Assembly (NCBI GenBank): GCA_947494825.1
Contig: CANLWN010000003.1
Location: 496,001-560,000, forward strand
DNA length: 64,000 nucleotides
Direction: 5' to 3'
Origin: an uncultured Flavobacteriaceae bacterium
Lineage (GTDB): Bacteria; Bacteroidota; Bacteroidia; Flavobacteriales; Flavobacteriaceae
Below the pieces are notes generated by a model. That model was not told where the DNA came from. It saw nothing but the letters and a program-made list of their open reading frames with translations, and made no database searches. The position numbers were made by a program, and so were the translations under genes. Below, piece by piece: positions 1 to 8,710 of the stretch; position 1 is the first letter of the stretch; each line of letters starts with the position of its first letter.

Positions 1-600
1 ACCGCCTTCGGGGACAGCATGCAGGGATCTTTTACCAAAGCCGTAAAATTCAAGAACCTAAGGGTAGGCCACGCCAATGTACTTTCCTTGCCAGATTCCC
101 AGGCCAGCAACTGCGAAATCCTGGTATACCAAAGAGCGTGGTTCCAGGCCCTTATACCCGCTCCCTATCTGGGTGCAACCTCCGAGGTCCTTTCTTGCGC
201 AAAAGCCTTTGCCAAGAAAAAAATAAAAAATGGCAAGTCCTTGGCAGCATCGGAAAACTTTCAAGGGCGAGTGGGCGAACTACTGATCAAATACAGGGCT
301 GCCCAGCAGTTATGTGAGCATACCGGGGCGGCCATGGACGATTTTAAAAGAGGGGACCGGATCTCCCTGAAAAAGCTGTTCGAGAGCTCAGTGCTTTCCA
401 AACACTTTTCCACCCATTTTGCTGAAGAGATCGTGACCCAGGTCCGCTATCTGATGGGGTCCCAATTTCTGTTGCCCGGAACCCTGACCAACAAAGTGTA
501 CAAGGAGATTGTCTTTGGTGCGCTACAGCCCATGAGCGACACCGATATCAAGGACTATTTTGCCCGGGCATTTATGGATCCTTGCAAGCTATCTTTTTAG
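1..600 (+). CDS. acyl-CoA dehydrogenase-like protein, C-terminal part (5' truncated)
   Basis: The reading frame is open from the first base of the window (…TAFGDS before the first Met), so the gene starts upstream and only about 199 C-terminal residues are present. The visible part is mostly helical. Its pattern fits the C-terminal helical bundle of acyl-CoA dehydrogenases: an Ala-rich LGATSEVLSCAKAFAKKK stretch, an F.GRVGELLIKYRAAQQL helix, and a late MGSQFLLPG segment where the family has its conserved Gly-Gly turn. The N-terminal FAD- and substrate-binding regions lie outside the window, so the catalytic base and substrate cannot be judged. A distant or non-catalytic family member is possible. 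The assignment is inference from pattern, not from a diagnostic motif. Confidence 0.5.
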   Translation, partial: TAFGDSMQGSFTKAVKFKNLRVGHANVLSLPDSQASNCEILVYQRAWFQALIPAPYLGATSEVLSCAKAFAKKKIKNGKSLAASENFQGRVGELLIKYRAAQQLCEHTGAAMDDFKRGDRISLKKLFESSVLSKHFSTHFAEEIVTQVRYLMGSQFLLPGTLTNKVYKEIVFGALQPMSDTDIKDYFARAFMDPCKLSF

Positions 601-729
601 CGTGTATCTTTACCTTTAGGTAATCCCTTCCAAGGGCATGTTTTGCGAAAGTCTCGCTTTATCCGGTTTATCCCTCCCATAAAACAAGCGTTCATAATTT
701 GTATATTGTATCGATTTAAAACCCACGAT

Positions 730-1224
730 ATGAGAATGCTCATCCTTTGTTTCATGCTGTGCACCCTAGATTGCAGCGCCCAAAACACGATTTCCTTGGA
801 AGAAGGGGCTGCTTCCCCCAAAGCGTCGCTCGCCGATGTGGAATGGATCGCCGGACATTGGAAAGGCGAGGCTTTTGGAGGGATTACCGAGGAAATATGG
901 AGTCCGCCCCTGGGAGATTCCATGATGTTTGTGTTTAAGCTTGTTGTAGACGGTGCGGTACAGTTCTATGAGGTTGGGGGCATTAGGCAGGTAGATGGAA
1001 GCTTGTTGCTGCAACTGAAGCACTTTCACGGTAATTTTAAAGGTTGGGAAGAAAAAGAGGAGACGGTAGACTTTAAACTGGTAAAGCTTGAAGGAAATCG
1101 TATTTACTTTGATGATTTCACCTTTGAAAAGGTCACGGAGAACGAAATCAATCTCTATGTCGTGATTTCAAATAAGGATGGCTCCCAGGAAGAGGTAAAA
1201 TTCAATTATAAAAGGCAAGGTTAG
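730..1224 (+). CDS. exported DUF6265-like protein
   Basis: About 164 residues. The ATG at 730 is chosen because it gives a clean signal peptide (MRMLILCFMLCTLDCSAQ); the longer frame from 643 would add an unlikely basic leader. The mature part begins with LADVEWIAGHWKGEAFGG and continues ITEEIWSPPLGDSM and VQFYEV. This is the pattern of small beta-rich DUF6265/lipocalin-like proteins that open with a W(I/L)AG.W motif. Function is unknown in the family; a periplasmic ligand-binding role is only a guess. The stop lies one base before the GTG of the next gene, so the two are probably co-transcribed and translationally coupled. Confidence 0.6.
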   Translation: MRMLILCFMLCTLDCSAQNTISLEEGAASPKASLADVEWIAGHWKGEAFGGITEEIWSPPLGDSMMFVFKLVVDGAVQFYEVGGIRQVDGSLLLQLKHFHGNFKGWEEKEETVDFKLVKLEGNRIYFDDFTFEKVTENEINLYVVISNKDGSQEEVKFNYKRQG

Positions 1225-1225
1225 C

Positions 1226-1576
1226 GTGCAAAAAACCTGTTTGGAATGCAATGAGGTCATTGTAGGTCGGGTAGACAAAAAATTCTGCTCGGACTATTGC
1301 CGTAATTCCTATAACAACAAAATAAATAAGGACAGTAAAAACCTTATCCGTAACATCAATAACCGATTGCGAAAGAACTATAGGATACTGGACAGTTTTC
1401 CCTTAAAGGAGAACAAGACCAAAACCACCAAAAACAGGCTGTTGGACAAAGGTTTTGATTTTGAGTATTTCACACATCTGTACACTACCCAGAAAGGTAC
1501 GGTATACTACTTTTTATACGACCTAGGTTACCTTCCGTTGGATAATGATTACTATATGATCGTGAAACGGGAATAG
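1226..1576 (+). CDS. small zinc-ribbon protein
   Basis: About 116 residues, starting at a GTG one base after the previous stop. The N-terminus carries a four-cysteine zinc-binding pattern, CLEC (Cys5, Cys8) and CSDYCRNSY (Cys21, Cys25), similar to the DUF2116-type zinc ribbons common in Bacteroidota. The rest is Lys/Asn-rich with aromatic residues (FDFEYFTHLYTT, YYFLYDLGYLPL) and looks like a compact globular domain. There is no signal peptide, so it is cytoplasmic. The zinc ribbon and basic charge would suit nucleic-acid binding, but nothing in the sequence proves this. No partner gene reveals its job. Confidence 0.6.
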   Translation: MQKTCLECNEVIVGRVDKKFCSDYCRNSYNNKINKDSKNLIRNINNRLRKNYRILDSFPLKENKTKTTKNRLLDKGFDFEYFTHLYTTQKGTVYYFLYDLGYLPLDNDYYMIVKRE

Positions 1577-1596
1577 GGACAAAGAGATCTTTGTCC
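1577..1596. terminator. hairpin between convergent genes
   Basis: GGACAAAG and CTTTGTCC form a perfect 8-bp stem around a 4-base loop. The hairpin sits directly after the zinc-ribbon stop and before the end of the convergent CBS gene. The plus-strand side is followed by an A/T-rich stretch rather than a strong T-run, so it may serve as a weak bidirectional terminator. Confidence 0.5.
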
Positions 1597-1604
1597 GTAA
1601 AAAT

Positions 1605-2075
1605 TTACTTCCAGTTCTGACCGCTGAGCTTAAGGGCTGCGATCACAATATCCTTTCGGCTGATCTGCCCTACCAGGATATCGTTTTTCATTACGGGCAA
1701 TCTACGTCTATTGTGCTTGTCAAATACCCCCGCAGCGTCAAAAATGCTCATATCGTGCGCAATGGTCTCCACATTCTTGGTCATAAAACGTTCCACACTT
1801 TTGTCCAATATGGGCTGATTGAAGTAACGACTTTCTGAAATCTGCTTCATACAATCCGCTTCGGAAATGATTCCGACCAGGAATCCATTGTCGTCCATTA
1901 CCGGTCCCCCGGAAATTTTGTTCTTCGCAAAGGACTCCATGACCTCTAAAATAGATTGTTCGGGTCTAAAGGTCACCAATTTTCTGGTCATATAATCCTC
2001 TACCAGTATGGGAGCGTTGTATTCCTTTTTGGAAACCTCCTTTGCCCTACGCCCCTGAAAACTCTTGATTCCCAT
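1605..2075 (-). CDS. CBS-domain pair protein
   Basis: About 156 residues made almost wholly of two CBS motifs. The first is near residues 24-80 (VEDYMTRKLVTFRPEQSILEVM through GGPVMDDNGFLVGIISEADC) and the second near 94-148 (VERFMTKNVETIAHDMSIFDAA through RRLPVMKNDILVGQISRKDIV). CBS pairs bind adenosyl ligands such as AMP or ATP and usually regulate a partner protein; stand-alone CBS proteins like this have no catalytic domain. There is no signal peptide. It is transcribed alone and converges on the zinc-ribbon gene. The partner cannot be read from the neighbourhood. Confidence 0.85.
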   Translation of the reverse strand: MGIKSFQGRRAKEVSKKEYNAPILVEDYMTRKLVTFRPEQSILEVMESFAKNKISGGPVMDDNGFLVGIISEADCMKQISESRYFNQPILDKSVERFMTKNVETIAHDMSIFDAAGVFDKHNRRRLPVMKNDILVGQISRKDIVIAALKLSGQNWK

Positions 2076-2213
2076 AGTAATTACTTTTTAGGTTGATTAA
2101 TAAAGTTAGTGAATTTTGGTGAAATTCCGTGAATTTTTTAAATAATATTGGATGAAATGCACAAAACCTTGAGAATTTTATATTTTTAGGCCACAATTAG
2201 CTAGTTCTGAAAA

Positions 2214-4499
2214 ATGAAACAAATTACTTCCCTCACCTGCCTATTACTCATTTTGTTGGCTGCCTATTGGAGTTTTCGGGCGTTAACACCTTCCTATACC
2301 AACAATCGCTCCCTTCCGGAGGCTTCTTTCTCTACCGATAGGGCCATGGCGCATGTGGAAAAGATGGCCAAGGCCCCTCACGGAGTGGGTTTTAAAGCCC
2401 ATGCAGCGGTTAGGCAATATATTGTTTCCGAATTGGAGCAACTGGGATTGGAAACCAGCTTGCAGGAAGGGTATACGGCCGGGGACTGGGCCAACCTCAG
2501 CAAAGCCACCAATATTTTGGCTCGAATAAAGGGCTCGGGCTCGGGAAAAGCCCTGCTACTGTTATCACATTACGATAGCAGTCCCCATTCCTCCCTGGGT
2601 GCCAGTGATGCGGCCAGTGGCGTGGCCACAATTTTGGAAAGTGTGCGCGCCTTTCTATCCGAAAAAAAGACACCCAGGAACGATATTATCATTTTGATTA
2701 CCGACGCCGAGGAGTTGGGCCTTAACGGAGCGGATCTTTTTGTAAGCCAACATGCCTGGGCGAAGGAGGTGGGATTGGTATTAAATTTTGAGGCACGTGG
2801 CAGCGGTGGGCCAAGCTATATGCTCATTGAGACCAATGGGGGCAATGGGAAGCTTATTGATGAATTCTCCAAAGCCGATCCAAAATTTCCCGTGGCCAAT
2901 TCCTTGGCCTATAGCATATACAAGATGTTGCCGAACGACACCGATCTGACCGTATTTAGGGAAGATGGCGACATCCAAGGCTTTAATTTCGCCTTTATTG
3001 ATGATCATTACGACTATCATACCGCCCGGGATACGCCGGAGCGATTGGATGTAAATACCCTTGCCCACCAGGGAAGCTACCTGATGCCCTTGCTCCAACA
3101 TTTCAGCAATGTGGACCTGGACCAGTTGAAAAGCCAGGACGATTATATTTATTTCAATGTGCCATTTTTTAGGCTGGTATCCTATCCTTTTGCCTGGATA
3201 TGGCCCATGTGGGGATTGGCCGCACTGCTCTTTATGGTCCTATTGATTCACGGATTCCGACGGAATGCGCTACAGACCAAAGGTGTTTTTTCGGGTTTTT
3301 TGCCTGCCTTGCTGGTCTTGGTCATCAATGGCCTTATTGGTTTCTACAGCTGGTCGGTTTTAAAATGGGCCTATCCCCAATACGAAGATATGCTCCACGG
3401 ATTCACCTATAATGGGCATACGTATATCGCTGCCTTTGTATTGCTTTCGGTGGCGGTTTGTTTTTGGGTCTACCGCAAGTTCAAAAAAATAGGCACACCA
3501 AACCTTTTGGTAGCCCCTATCTTCATATGGTTTCTGCTCTGTGCAGTAGTTTCCGTTTACCTAAGGGGTGCCAGTTTTTTTATCGTTCCGCTCCTTGCCC
3601 TCCTGGCCTCCTTCCTTGTAGTGCTTAACCAAAAGCATCCCAGTCCGTATCTATTGGTCTTTTTGGCGCTTCCCGCCATATGGATCTATGCACCTTTCAT
3701 TAAGATGTTCCCTGTAGGACTTGGATTGAAGATGATGATTGCCGCCACGCTGTTCACCAGCCTGCTCTTTTTGCTGCTCCTGCCCATTTTTGGGTACTTT
3801 AAACATATGGGGCGTTTAGCTTCCATTGGCCTGTTGTTGTTTTTGGGTTTTATGGTGGGTGCACACCTGAATTCGGGTTTTTCCCAAGAAAATGCGAAAC
3901 CCAACAGCCTTTTATATGTGCTGGACGCCGATAAAAATACGGCCCAATGGGCCACTTACGAGCACGAGCTTTCGGATTGGACGGCACAGTACCTAGGGGC
4001 CGATAAAACAGTACCTCAACAACTGGCGGATAAGACCATAAGTAGTAAGTACGCCACCGGTTTCACCTATGTGGCCGCAGCTCCATCAAAAGCGATTACA
4101 GGGCCCAAGATCGAAACGACCTTGGATACCCTTATCGGGAATGAGCGCTTGTTGGAAATCTGTATCAGTCCACAGCGATCAGTAAACCGCCTTGAGGTGT
4201 TTTCCAACGATATCCCCATTACAAAGGCATCGGTAAACAACATCCCGTTAACCGCATACTATCTGGAAAATAGAAGACGGGGGAAATTAGTGACCCACTA
4301 CATCAGCGATAATGCCAACACCGAGTTGCGCCTAAGTATCCCGAAAGATTCCGTTCTTGAGCTAACGCTCTATGAAGCCTCCAACGACCTATTGGACAAC
4401 CCCGTGTTCACCGTGCCTGCAAGGCCAGAAGACAACATTCCCATGCCATTTGTGCTCAACGACGCCGTTCTGGTGACCAAAAAAGTCCGGTTTGAGTAA
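2214..4499 (+). CDS. membrane-anchored M28-family aminopeptidase
   Basis: 761 residues. A single N-terminal membrane segment (about 5-24) is followed by an M28 zinc-peptidase domain (about 40-310). Metal-binding and catalytic motifs are visible: SHYDSSP near residue 119, GASDAASGV, TDAEELGLNG near 164, FEARGSGGP, and DDHYDYHTARDT near 268. A region of seven or eight hydrophobic membrane segments follows (about 320-555), then a C-terminal beta-rich exported domain. This layout matches the ER/vacuolar-type M28 peptidases (Fxna/Pff1-like), not the short secreted ones. The peptidase domain is predicted on the periplasmic side. The stop overlaps the start of the next gene by 8 bases, which suggests coupling. 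Confidence 0.88.
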   Translation: MKQITSLTCLLLILLAAYWSFRALTPSYTNNRSLPEASFSTDRAMAHVEKMAKAPHGVGFKAHAAVRQYIVSELEQLGLETSLQEGYTAGDWANLSKATNILARIKGSGSGKALLLLSHYDSSPHSSLGASDAASGVATILESVRAFLSEKKTPRNDIIILITDAEELGLNGADLFVSQHAWAKEVGLVLNFEARGSGGPSYMLIETNGGNGKLIDEFSKADPKFPVANSLAYSIYKMLPNDTDLTVFREDGDIQGFNFAFIDDHYDYHTARDTPERLDVNTLAHQGSYLMPLLQHFSNVDLDQLKSQDDYIYFNVPFFRLVSYPFAWIWPMWGLAALLFMVLLIHGFRRNALQTKGVFSGFLPALLVLVINGLIGFYSWSVLKWAYPQYEDMLHGFTYNGHTYIAAFVLLSVAVCFWVYRKFKKIGTPNLLVAPIFIWFLLCAVVSVYLRGASFFIVPLLALLASFLVVLNQKHPSPYLLVFLALPAIWIYAPFIKMFPVGLGLKMMIAATLFTSLLFLLLLPIFGYFKHMGRLASIGLLLFLGFMVGAHLNSGFSQENAKPNSLLYVLDADKNTAQWATYEHELSDWTAQYLGADKTVPQQLADKTISSKYATGFTYVAAAPSKAITGPKIETTLDTLIGNERLLEICISPQRSVNRLEVFSNDIPITKASVNNIPLTAYYLENRRRGKLVTHYISDNANTELRLSIPKDSVLELTLYEASNDLLDNPVFTVPARPEDNIPMPFVLNDAVLVTKKVRFE

Positions 4500-5301
4500 G
4501 TGCATAGCCATCTTGGGTTGCGGCTGGTTGGGGTTACCACTAGCCATATCCTATGTGCGGGATGGCTTTAAGGTCAAGGGAAGTACCACTTCACCGGAAA
4601 AACTGGGACTATTGGAGGAGGCGGGTATTTTGGCCTACAAGATCTCCCTTTCCGAGGAGGCCATCAGTGCGGAAATCCATGACTTTTTGGTTGGGGTAGA
4701 TATCCTGGTCATCAACGTCCCCCCAAAGCTGAGGCAGCGCAACGCAGAAAATTACGTGGAAAAAATGCGGCGACTACACAAGGCAATCAAAGCGTCAAAA
4801 ACCAGGAAGATTATTTTTGCCAGCAGCACCTCGGTCTATGGGGAAATCGAAGGGGAAGTTACCGAAGATAGCGTTCTGCGGCCCTCGACCGAATCGGGGA
4901 GACAGCTATTGGAATCCGAAAGGCTTTTTGCTGAAGATAGTGAACTGGGTGCCACGGTAATCCGATTTGGAGGACTCCTTGGGCCAAAACGGCATCCCAT
5001 TCATATGCTCTCAGGAAAAATATTGCCGACCCATGGCAGGGTGTTTACCAATCTGATCCATTTGAACGATGCTATCCGGGTCATCCAGGCAACAATTGCC
5101 CATAATTGGTGGAACCAACTGTTCAATGCCGTCTATCCAGAGCACCCTTTTAAAGAGGAGTATTATGCCAAGGAGGCCGAAAAAAGGGGCCTTATTCCAC
5201 CAAAATACAAGGGAAAAGGATCCAAAATGGGGAAGAAAGTCCTATCAAGTAGGCTAATACATGTTAAAAAATTCAGTTTTAACACTTCAATTCTCTCCTG
5301 A
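4492..5301 (+). CDS. SDR-family NAD(P)-binding epimerase-like protein
   Basis: 269 residues. It begins at a TTG that overlaps the M28 stop by 8 bases; no in-frame ATG lies close enough to keep the Rossmann strand. The N-terminus CIAILGCGWLGLPLA is a GxGxxG dinucleotide-binding motif. IIFASSTSVYGEIEGEV is the conserved serine/VYG region of extended SDRs, and VIRFGGLLGPKRHP follows. The proline-rich NVPPKLRQ resembles the YeeZ-like atypical SDR group, in which the usual catalytic YxxxK is poorly kept; no clear YxxxK is visible here. The substrate is unknown. The coupling with the peptidase may only be positional. Confidence 0.75.
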   Translation: MSKCIAILGCGWLGLPLAISYVRDGFKVKGSTTSPEKLGLLEEAGILAYKISLSEEAISAEIHDFLVGVDILVINVPPKLRQRNAENYVEKMRRLHKAIKASKTRKIIFASSTSVYGEIEGEVTEDSVLRPSTESGRQLLESERLFAEDSELGATVIRFGGLLGPKRHPIHMLSGKILPTHGRVFTNLIHLNDAIRVIQATIAHNWWNQLFNAVYPEHPFKEEYYAKEAEKRGLIPPKYKGKGSKMGKKVLSSRLIHVKKFSFNTSILS

Positions 5302-5422
5302 TTCACCACGTGAAAAGCATTTTTCACAACAAAAAACGGGTAATTCCGTTAAATTATGTCATTGATTTTAAGCACTTTACATTTTAAGCCGTACCTTTAT
5401 TAAGTAATTAAAATCGATTGAT

Positions 5423-5797
5423 ATGGAAAATTCAAGTCTAAAAAGGAGGATTCTCTCAGAAATTGAGAGTTTGATCTCTCGCAGCTGTCCCAATCGAAAA
5501 ATTCCCAAAAACTTTGAAAGCCTACACATTGCTATTTTAAAGAAACATTACAATGCGGCAGATGTCTCCATTGATTATCACCGAAAACGCGTGGCAATGG
5601 ACATTGTAATGGACGACAAGGATTATGATCCCAAGAAGGTGAACTTACATGTTCCTACCCTTCATGCAAATCTCCTGTTCAAAAACTTACGCGATTTCCT
5701 AAAATCGTGCATTGACAAGGACACGAGGAGTTTGGCCTTTTATGCCGGTTTGCTGCGTTCCTATGAAAACAAGGACGTAACGCTCACTGTTGCCTGA
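5423..5797 (+). CDS. hypothetical protein (124 aa)
   Basis: I do not recognise the family. The protein is cytoplasmic (no signal peptide or membrane segment). It begins with a helical MENSSLKRRILSEIESLISRSC stretch and has a central strand-like DVSIDYHRKRVAMDIVMDD. It ends with a second helical part (LLFKNLRDFLKSCI, SLAFYAGLL). Base composition resembles its neighbours. It stands alone, follows a 121-base AT-rich intergenic stretch and ends shortly before a strong terminator. That isolated transcription unit supports it being a real gene. Confidence 0.6.
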   Translation: MENSSLKRRILSEIESLISRSCPNRKIPKNFESLHIAILKKHYNAADVSIDYHRKRVAMDIVMDDKDYDPKKVNLHVPTLHANLLFKNLRDFLKSCIDKDTRSLAFYAGLLRSYENKDVTLTVA

Positions 5798-5826
5798 TTC
5801 AAATATTACTAAAAACCACCATAAGG

Positions 5827-5857
5827 AAAAAGGATGCGGGTTCGCATCCTTTTTTTA
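5827..5857 (+). terminator. rho-independent terminator
   Basis: AAAAAGGATGCG and CGCATCCTTTTTT pair around a GGTT loop and run into a T-tract. It lies 30 bases after the stop of the 124-residue hypothetical gene. Confidence 0.85.
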
Positions 5858-5911
5858 TTGGTATAGAAGTGTTTATGAATATCCTTAACACTTTACTTAA
5901 AAATATTTTAA

Positions 5912-5919
5912 TAGTTTTG
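5912..5919 (+). promoter_or_regulatory. TAnnTTTG -7 box before the TPR gene
   Basis: TAGTTTTG matches the Bacteroidota -7 consensus and lies 28 bases before the ATG of the TPR gene, after an AT-rich stretch. No TTG is seen at the ideal -33 spacing, so strength is uncertain. Confidence 0.5.
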
Positions 5920-5947
5920 CCGCACAGTAATTTTTGAGAAGAAACAC

Positions 5948-6643
5948 ATGAAAAAAATTGTATTATTTCTATTGATCGGCCTGCCATTGTTGGGCATGGC
6001 ACAGAACAAAAGTGAGCTGCTACAACACTATGAGGCCTTTTATAAGGAAATGAAGTTGCAGGGTGATGTGAACGGGGTTATCAGTGCCCTGACACATTTA
6101 AATGTATTGGCGCCGACCAAGGAACGCAAGGACACCCTTGCCTATGTATACGCCAATAACAATCAACACCTACAAGCGCTGAATACTATCGGTATTGAAA
6201 GCAATGAAGGTGATTCCGATTTGGCGGTACGTGTTAAGGCCGTTTCCCTGAAAGCGCTCAACCAGCCCAAACGGGCCTTGGAGCAATTTGAAATTCTATT
6301 CAAACGATCGCCCAGTCCCTATTTGGCCTACGAACTGTCTGATCTAAAGGTACAGACCGGGGACAATACCGGTGCGGCGTCGAATATTGAGTATGGGATT
6401 GCCAATGCCAAGGACGATATGAAGTACGCCTTTTACGAAAGACAGCAACCCTACGAGGTTCCTTTGAAAGCGGCTTTGATCCATATGAAAGGTTTGGTAA
6501 AATACAACACCGACAAGGACGATATTGATGGTGCCATCGCCATTATTGATGAGGCCCTTAAAATTGATCCCAATTTTAATCTGGCCAGTTTAAGCAAGCA
6601 AGCCTTGGAATCGCGCAAGGCGCAGCCCGAAACCCAGGAATAA
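5948..6643 (+). CDS. exported tetratricopeptide-repeat protein
   Basis: 231 residues with a signal peptide (MKKIVLFLLIGLPLLGMAQ) cleaved near residue 19. The rest is helical with TPR-like units: DTLAYVYANNNQHLQAL, PKRALEQFEILFKRSPSPYLAYELSDLKV, and a closing unit DGAIAIIDEALKIDPNFNLAS with the typical final proline. TPRs make protein-protein scaffolds, and this one would act in the periplasm. Nothing nearby names its partner. It has its own promoter-like box upstream and a terminator downstream, so it is probably monocistronic. Confidence 0.75.
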   Translation: MKKIVLFLLIGLPLLGMAQNKSELLQHYEAFYKEMKLQGDVNGVISALTHLNVLAPTKERKDTLAYVYANNNQHLQALNTIGIESNEGDSDLAVRVKAVSLKALNQPKRALEQFEILFKRSPSPYLAYELSDLKVQTGDNTGAASNIEYGIANAKDDMKYAFYERQQPYEVPLKAALIHMKGLVKYNTDKDDIDGAIAIIDEALKIDPNFNLASLSKQALESRKAQPETQE

Positions 6644-6661
6644 CCTATATTGCATCTGAAG

Positions 6662-6690
6662 AAGGGGCTTTATGAAAAGCCCTTTTTTTA
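6662..6690 (+). terminator. rho-independent terminator
   Basis: GGGCTTT and AAAGCCC pair with a short loop and are followed by a run of T. It lies just downstream of the TPR gene and before the end of the convergent SnoaL-like gene. Confidence 0.8.
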
Positions 6691-6711
6691 TTCCCCCAAA
6701 CCCTTGAATGG

Positions 6712-7209
6712 TCAATTTTGTTTTAGACGGCGCAGTAAAAGACTATCCTTCTCCTTTTTAAGGGCAACGAGCTCCGTGACATTTTCGTTGGGTACGGCAA
6801 TGGAAAGTACATAGTGCGCTATTTTCCACTTACCATCCACCAATTTCAACACACCGGAACCGCGACAAAGTTTCATCTGCGTGTCCAATAATTCATCGAA
6901 CCAAGCAAGGTCCAAGGCTTCGTTCAGGTAGATATTCCGTTCCACGGAGGTAAAGCTCCATGCCTTGCCCCGATCAAAATAGGGTTTGGAAAATTCCCTG
7001 AAAGCCTTGTTCTGCCAGTTCTCCGTAGCATCCGTACCGATAAACACCCCATCGGCCGTCATCTTGTCAAAATACGCTTTAAAATCGGCCTCTGCAGCTG
7101 CCAGGTGCCAAGCATCCAAAACCGAATGTATCTGTTTTTCAACTTCGGTCTCCTGCGCGCCCAACTGGGCAAAAAACATGAGCGCCAGACCTAAAACTAA
7201 TTTATTCAT
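6712..7209 (-). CDS. exported SnoaL/NTF2-like (DUF4440-type) protein
   Basis: 165 residues with a signal peptide (MNKLVLGLALMFFAQLGAQ). The mature part has the cone-fold pattern of the NTF2/SnoaL superfamily: IHSVLDAWHLAAAEADFKAYFDKMTADGVFIGTD at the start, the NKAFREFSKPYFDRGK helix, AWFDELLDTQ, and KLVDGKWKIAHYVLSI at the end. Members are small ligand-binding proteins or weak enzymes with diverse substrates. It overlaps the upstream lipoprotein gene by 8 bases, so the two form a coupled pair whose products both leave the cytoplasm. Confidence 0.75.
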   Translation of the reverse strand: MNKLVLGLALMFFAQLGAQETEVEKQIHSVLDAWHLAAAEADFKAYFDKMTADGVFIGTDATENWQNKAFREFSKPYFDRGKAWSFTSVERNIYLNEALDLAWFDELLDTQMKLCRGSGVLKLVDGKWKIAHYVLSIAVPNENVTELVALKKEKDSLLLRRLKQN

Positions 7210-7696
7210 CTAATATCAATTGTGTATCCAAGGCATTGTTTACAATAACATTGAATTGGTTTCTCATTGCGTTGTAGGCCTCTACCATTTCCAGGGCAGG
7301 GGTGGCCGTTTCCGTTCGATATTCCAAACTGGCCTTTACCTTTAAGATATAGGTACGGAAAACCCTTTGCCTACTTTTTATCTGCGGAATATCAAAGGCT
7401 TCAGGGTAGGTAGAGGCTGCAAGTAGCTTTTGTTTTTCGATCAAATCGTCAATAACAAACCCCAGATCTTCCTTGTTTTTGGCGCGATATAAGGCCTCGA
7501 AACTGGTCTCCAGGCCGTTGAACTCGGGCCACTCCCCAAGGATTTTTTTTGCCTTGGCATTGACCAGGAAGATTTCTGGTAGTTCGTCCGCATCAAAGTC
7601 GCTCCCCGATGCACCATCGGCATTATCATTGTTTTTGTTTTGATTGCAGGACAGGAGCAACAAGAAGGCTGCCCCTAAAACGAATAATTTTCCCAT
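7202..7696 (-). CDS. hypothetical lipoprotein
   Basis: About 164 residues from the ATG at 7696; the earlier ATG at 7711 would add only five residues before the charged N-terminus. The leader MGKLFVLGAAFLLLLSC ends in a lipobox cysteine, so the protein is probably a lipoprotein. A low-complexity Asn/Asp/Gly linker follows. The remainder is helical (EALYRAKNKEDLGFVIDDLIEKQKLL, RQRVFRTYILKVKASLEYR) and I do not recognise it. It is the first gene of a two-gene unit with the SnoaL-like protein, and it is divergent from the threonine dehydrogenase gene. Confidence 0.7.
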   Translation of the reverse strand: MGKLFVLGAAFLLLLSCNQNKNNDNADGASGSDFDADELPEIFLVNAKAKKILGEWPEFNGLETSFEALYRAKNKEDLGFVIDDLIEKQKLLAASTYPEAFDIPQIKSRQRVFRTYILKVKASLEYRTETATPALEMVEAYNAMRNQFNVIVNNALDTQLILDE

Positions 7697-7725
7697 GGAA
7701 CGAATGTACAAATTTTAATAAAAGT

Positions 7726-7733
7726 TATCTTTG
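7726..7733 (+). promoter_or_regulatory. TAnnTTTG -7 box for the threonine dehydrogenase gene
   Basis: TATCTTTG matches the Bacteroidota -7 consensus. It places transcription start near 7740 and therefore rules out a TTG at 7731 as the translation start, supporting the ATG at 7761. Confidence 0.65.
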
Positions 7734-7760
7734 CCCTCGAATCCATTTAACTTCGATTTG

Positions 7761-8702
7761 ATGCAAAAATCCATCTTGATTTTAGGGGCCTGTGGACAGA
7801 TAGGCACGGAACTTACCTTAGCGCTACGCGAGAAATACGGGAACGATCAGGTGGTGGCCAGTGACATTCGGGAAGGCAGTAAAAATCTGATGGATTCCGG
7901 ACCCTTTGAATTGCTCGATGCCACCAATTACGATGCTATGGAGGATGTAATCATGTATTACGAAATTGAAGAGGTCTATCTTATGGCGGCCATGTTGAGC
8001 GCAACAGCCGAAAAATTCCCCATGCGGGCCTGGAATTTAAACATGAACTCGCTTTTTAACGTGCTTAACCTCGCCAAGGAAGGAAAAATAAACAAGGTCT
8101 TCTGGCCTTCGAGCATTGCTGTTTTTGGTCCCAACACTCCCTTGGAGAACACCCCGCAGAGTACGATTATGGAGCCGAGCACAGTATACGGTATCAGCAA
8201 ACAATCCGGGGAGCGATGGTGTTCCTATTATTTTCGCAAATACGGGGTGGATGTCCGCAGTGTGCGATACCCAGGACTCATTAGCTGGAAAACGCTTCCG
8301 GGAGGGGGTACTACGGATTACGCCGTGGAAATTTACCACAAGGCTGTTTCGGGAGAAGCCTATACCAGTTTCCTAAAGTCCGATACCAAATTGCCCATGA
8401 TGTTTATGGACGATGCCATTCGCGCCACGGTGGACATCATGGAAATTGAAAGTGACAAACTTACCGTGCGCTCGTCCTACAATTTGGCGGCCATGAGTTT
8501 TACACCAGCGGAAATTACTGCGAGTATCCAAGCGTATATCCCTGAGTTTAAAGTAGATTTTAAACCTGATTTTAGACAGGACATTGCGGATTCCTGGCCC
8601 AACAGCATCGATGATTCCCAGGCAACGGTAGACTGGGGCTGGCAGCCTCAATTTGATTTGGAACGTACCACGGAAGAAATGTTACGGAACTTGGGCAAGT
8701 AG
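7761..8702 (+). CDS. L-threonine 3-dehydrogenase, epimerase (SDR) type
   Basis: 313 residues from the ATG at 7761. The enzyme oxidises L-threonine to 2-amino-3-ketobutyrate with NAD+, the first step of threonine breakdown to glycine. Visible features are the GACGQIGTELTLALR dinucleotide-binding loop, the VFWPSSIAVFGP segment, and the YGISKQSGE catalytic Tyr-x-x-x-Lys. DVRSVRYPGLISWKTLPGGGTTDYAVEIYH is highly characteristic of the epimerase-type enzyme known from Flavobacterium and other Bacteroidota, as opposed to the zinc MDR type. LPMMFMDDAIRATVDIM follows. Length is normal. It is convergent with moaC, with only 8 bases between the stops. Confidence 0.9.
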   Translation: MQKSILILGACGQIGTELTLALREKYGNDQVVASDIREGSKNLMDSGPFELLDATNYDAMEDVIMYYEIEEVYLMAAMLSATAEKFPMRAWNLNMNSLFNVLNLAKEGKINKVFWPSSIAVFGPNTPLENTPQSTIMEPSTVYGISKQSGERWCSYYFRKYGVDVRSVRYPGLISWKTLPGGGTTDYAVEIYHKAVSGEAYTSFLKSDTKLPMMFMDDAIRATVDIMEIESDKLTVRSSYNLAAMSFTPAEITASIQAYIPEFKVDFKPDFRQDIADSWPNSIDDSQATVDWGWQPQFDLERTTEEMLRNLGK

Positions 8703-8710
8703 GGTATTTC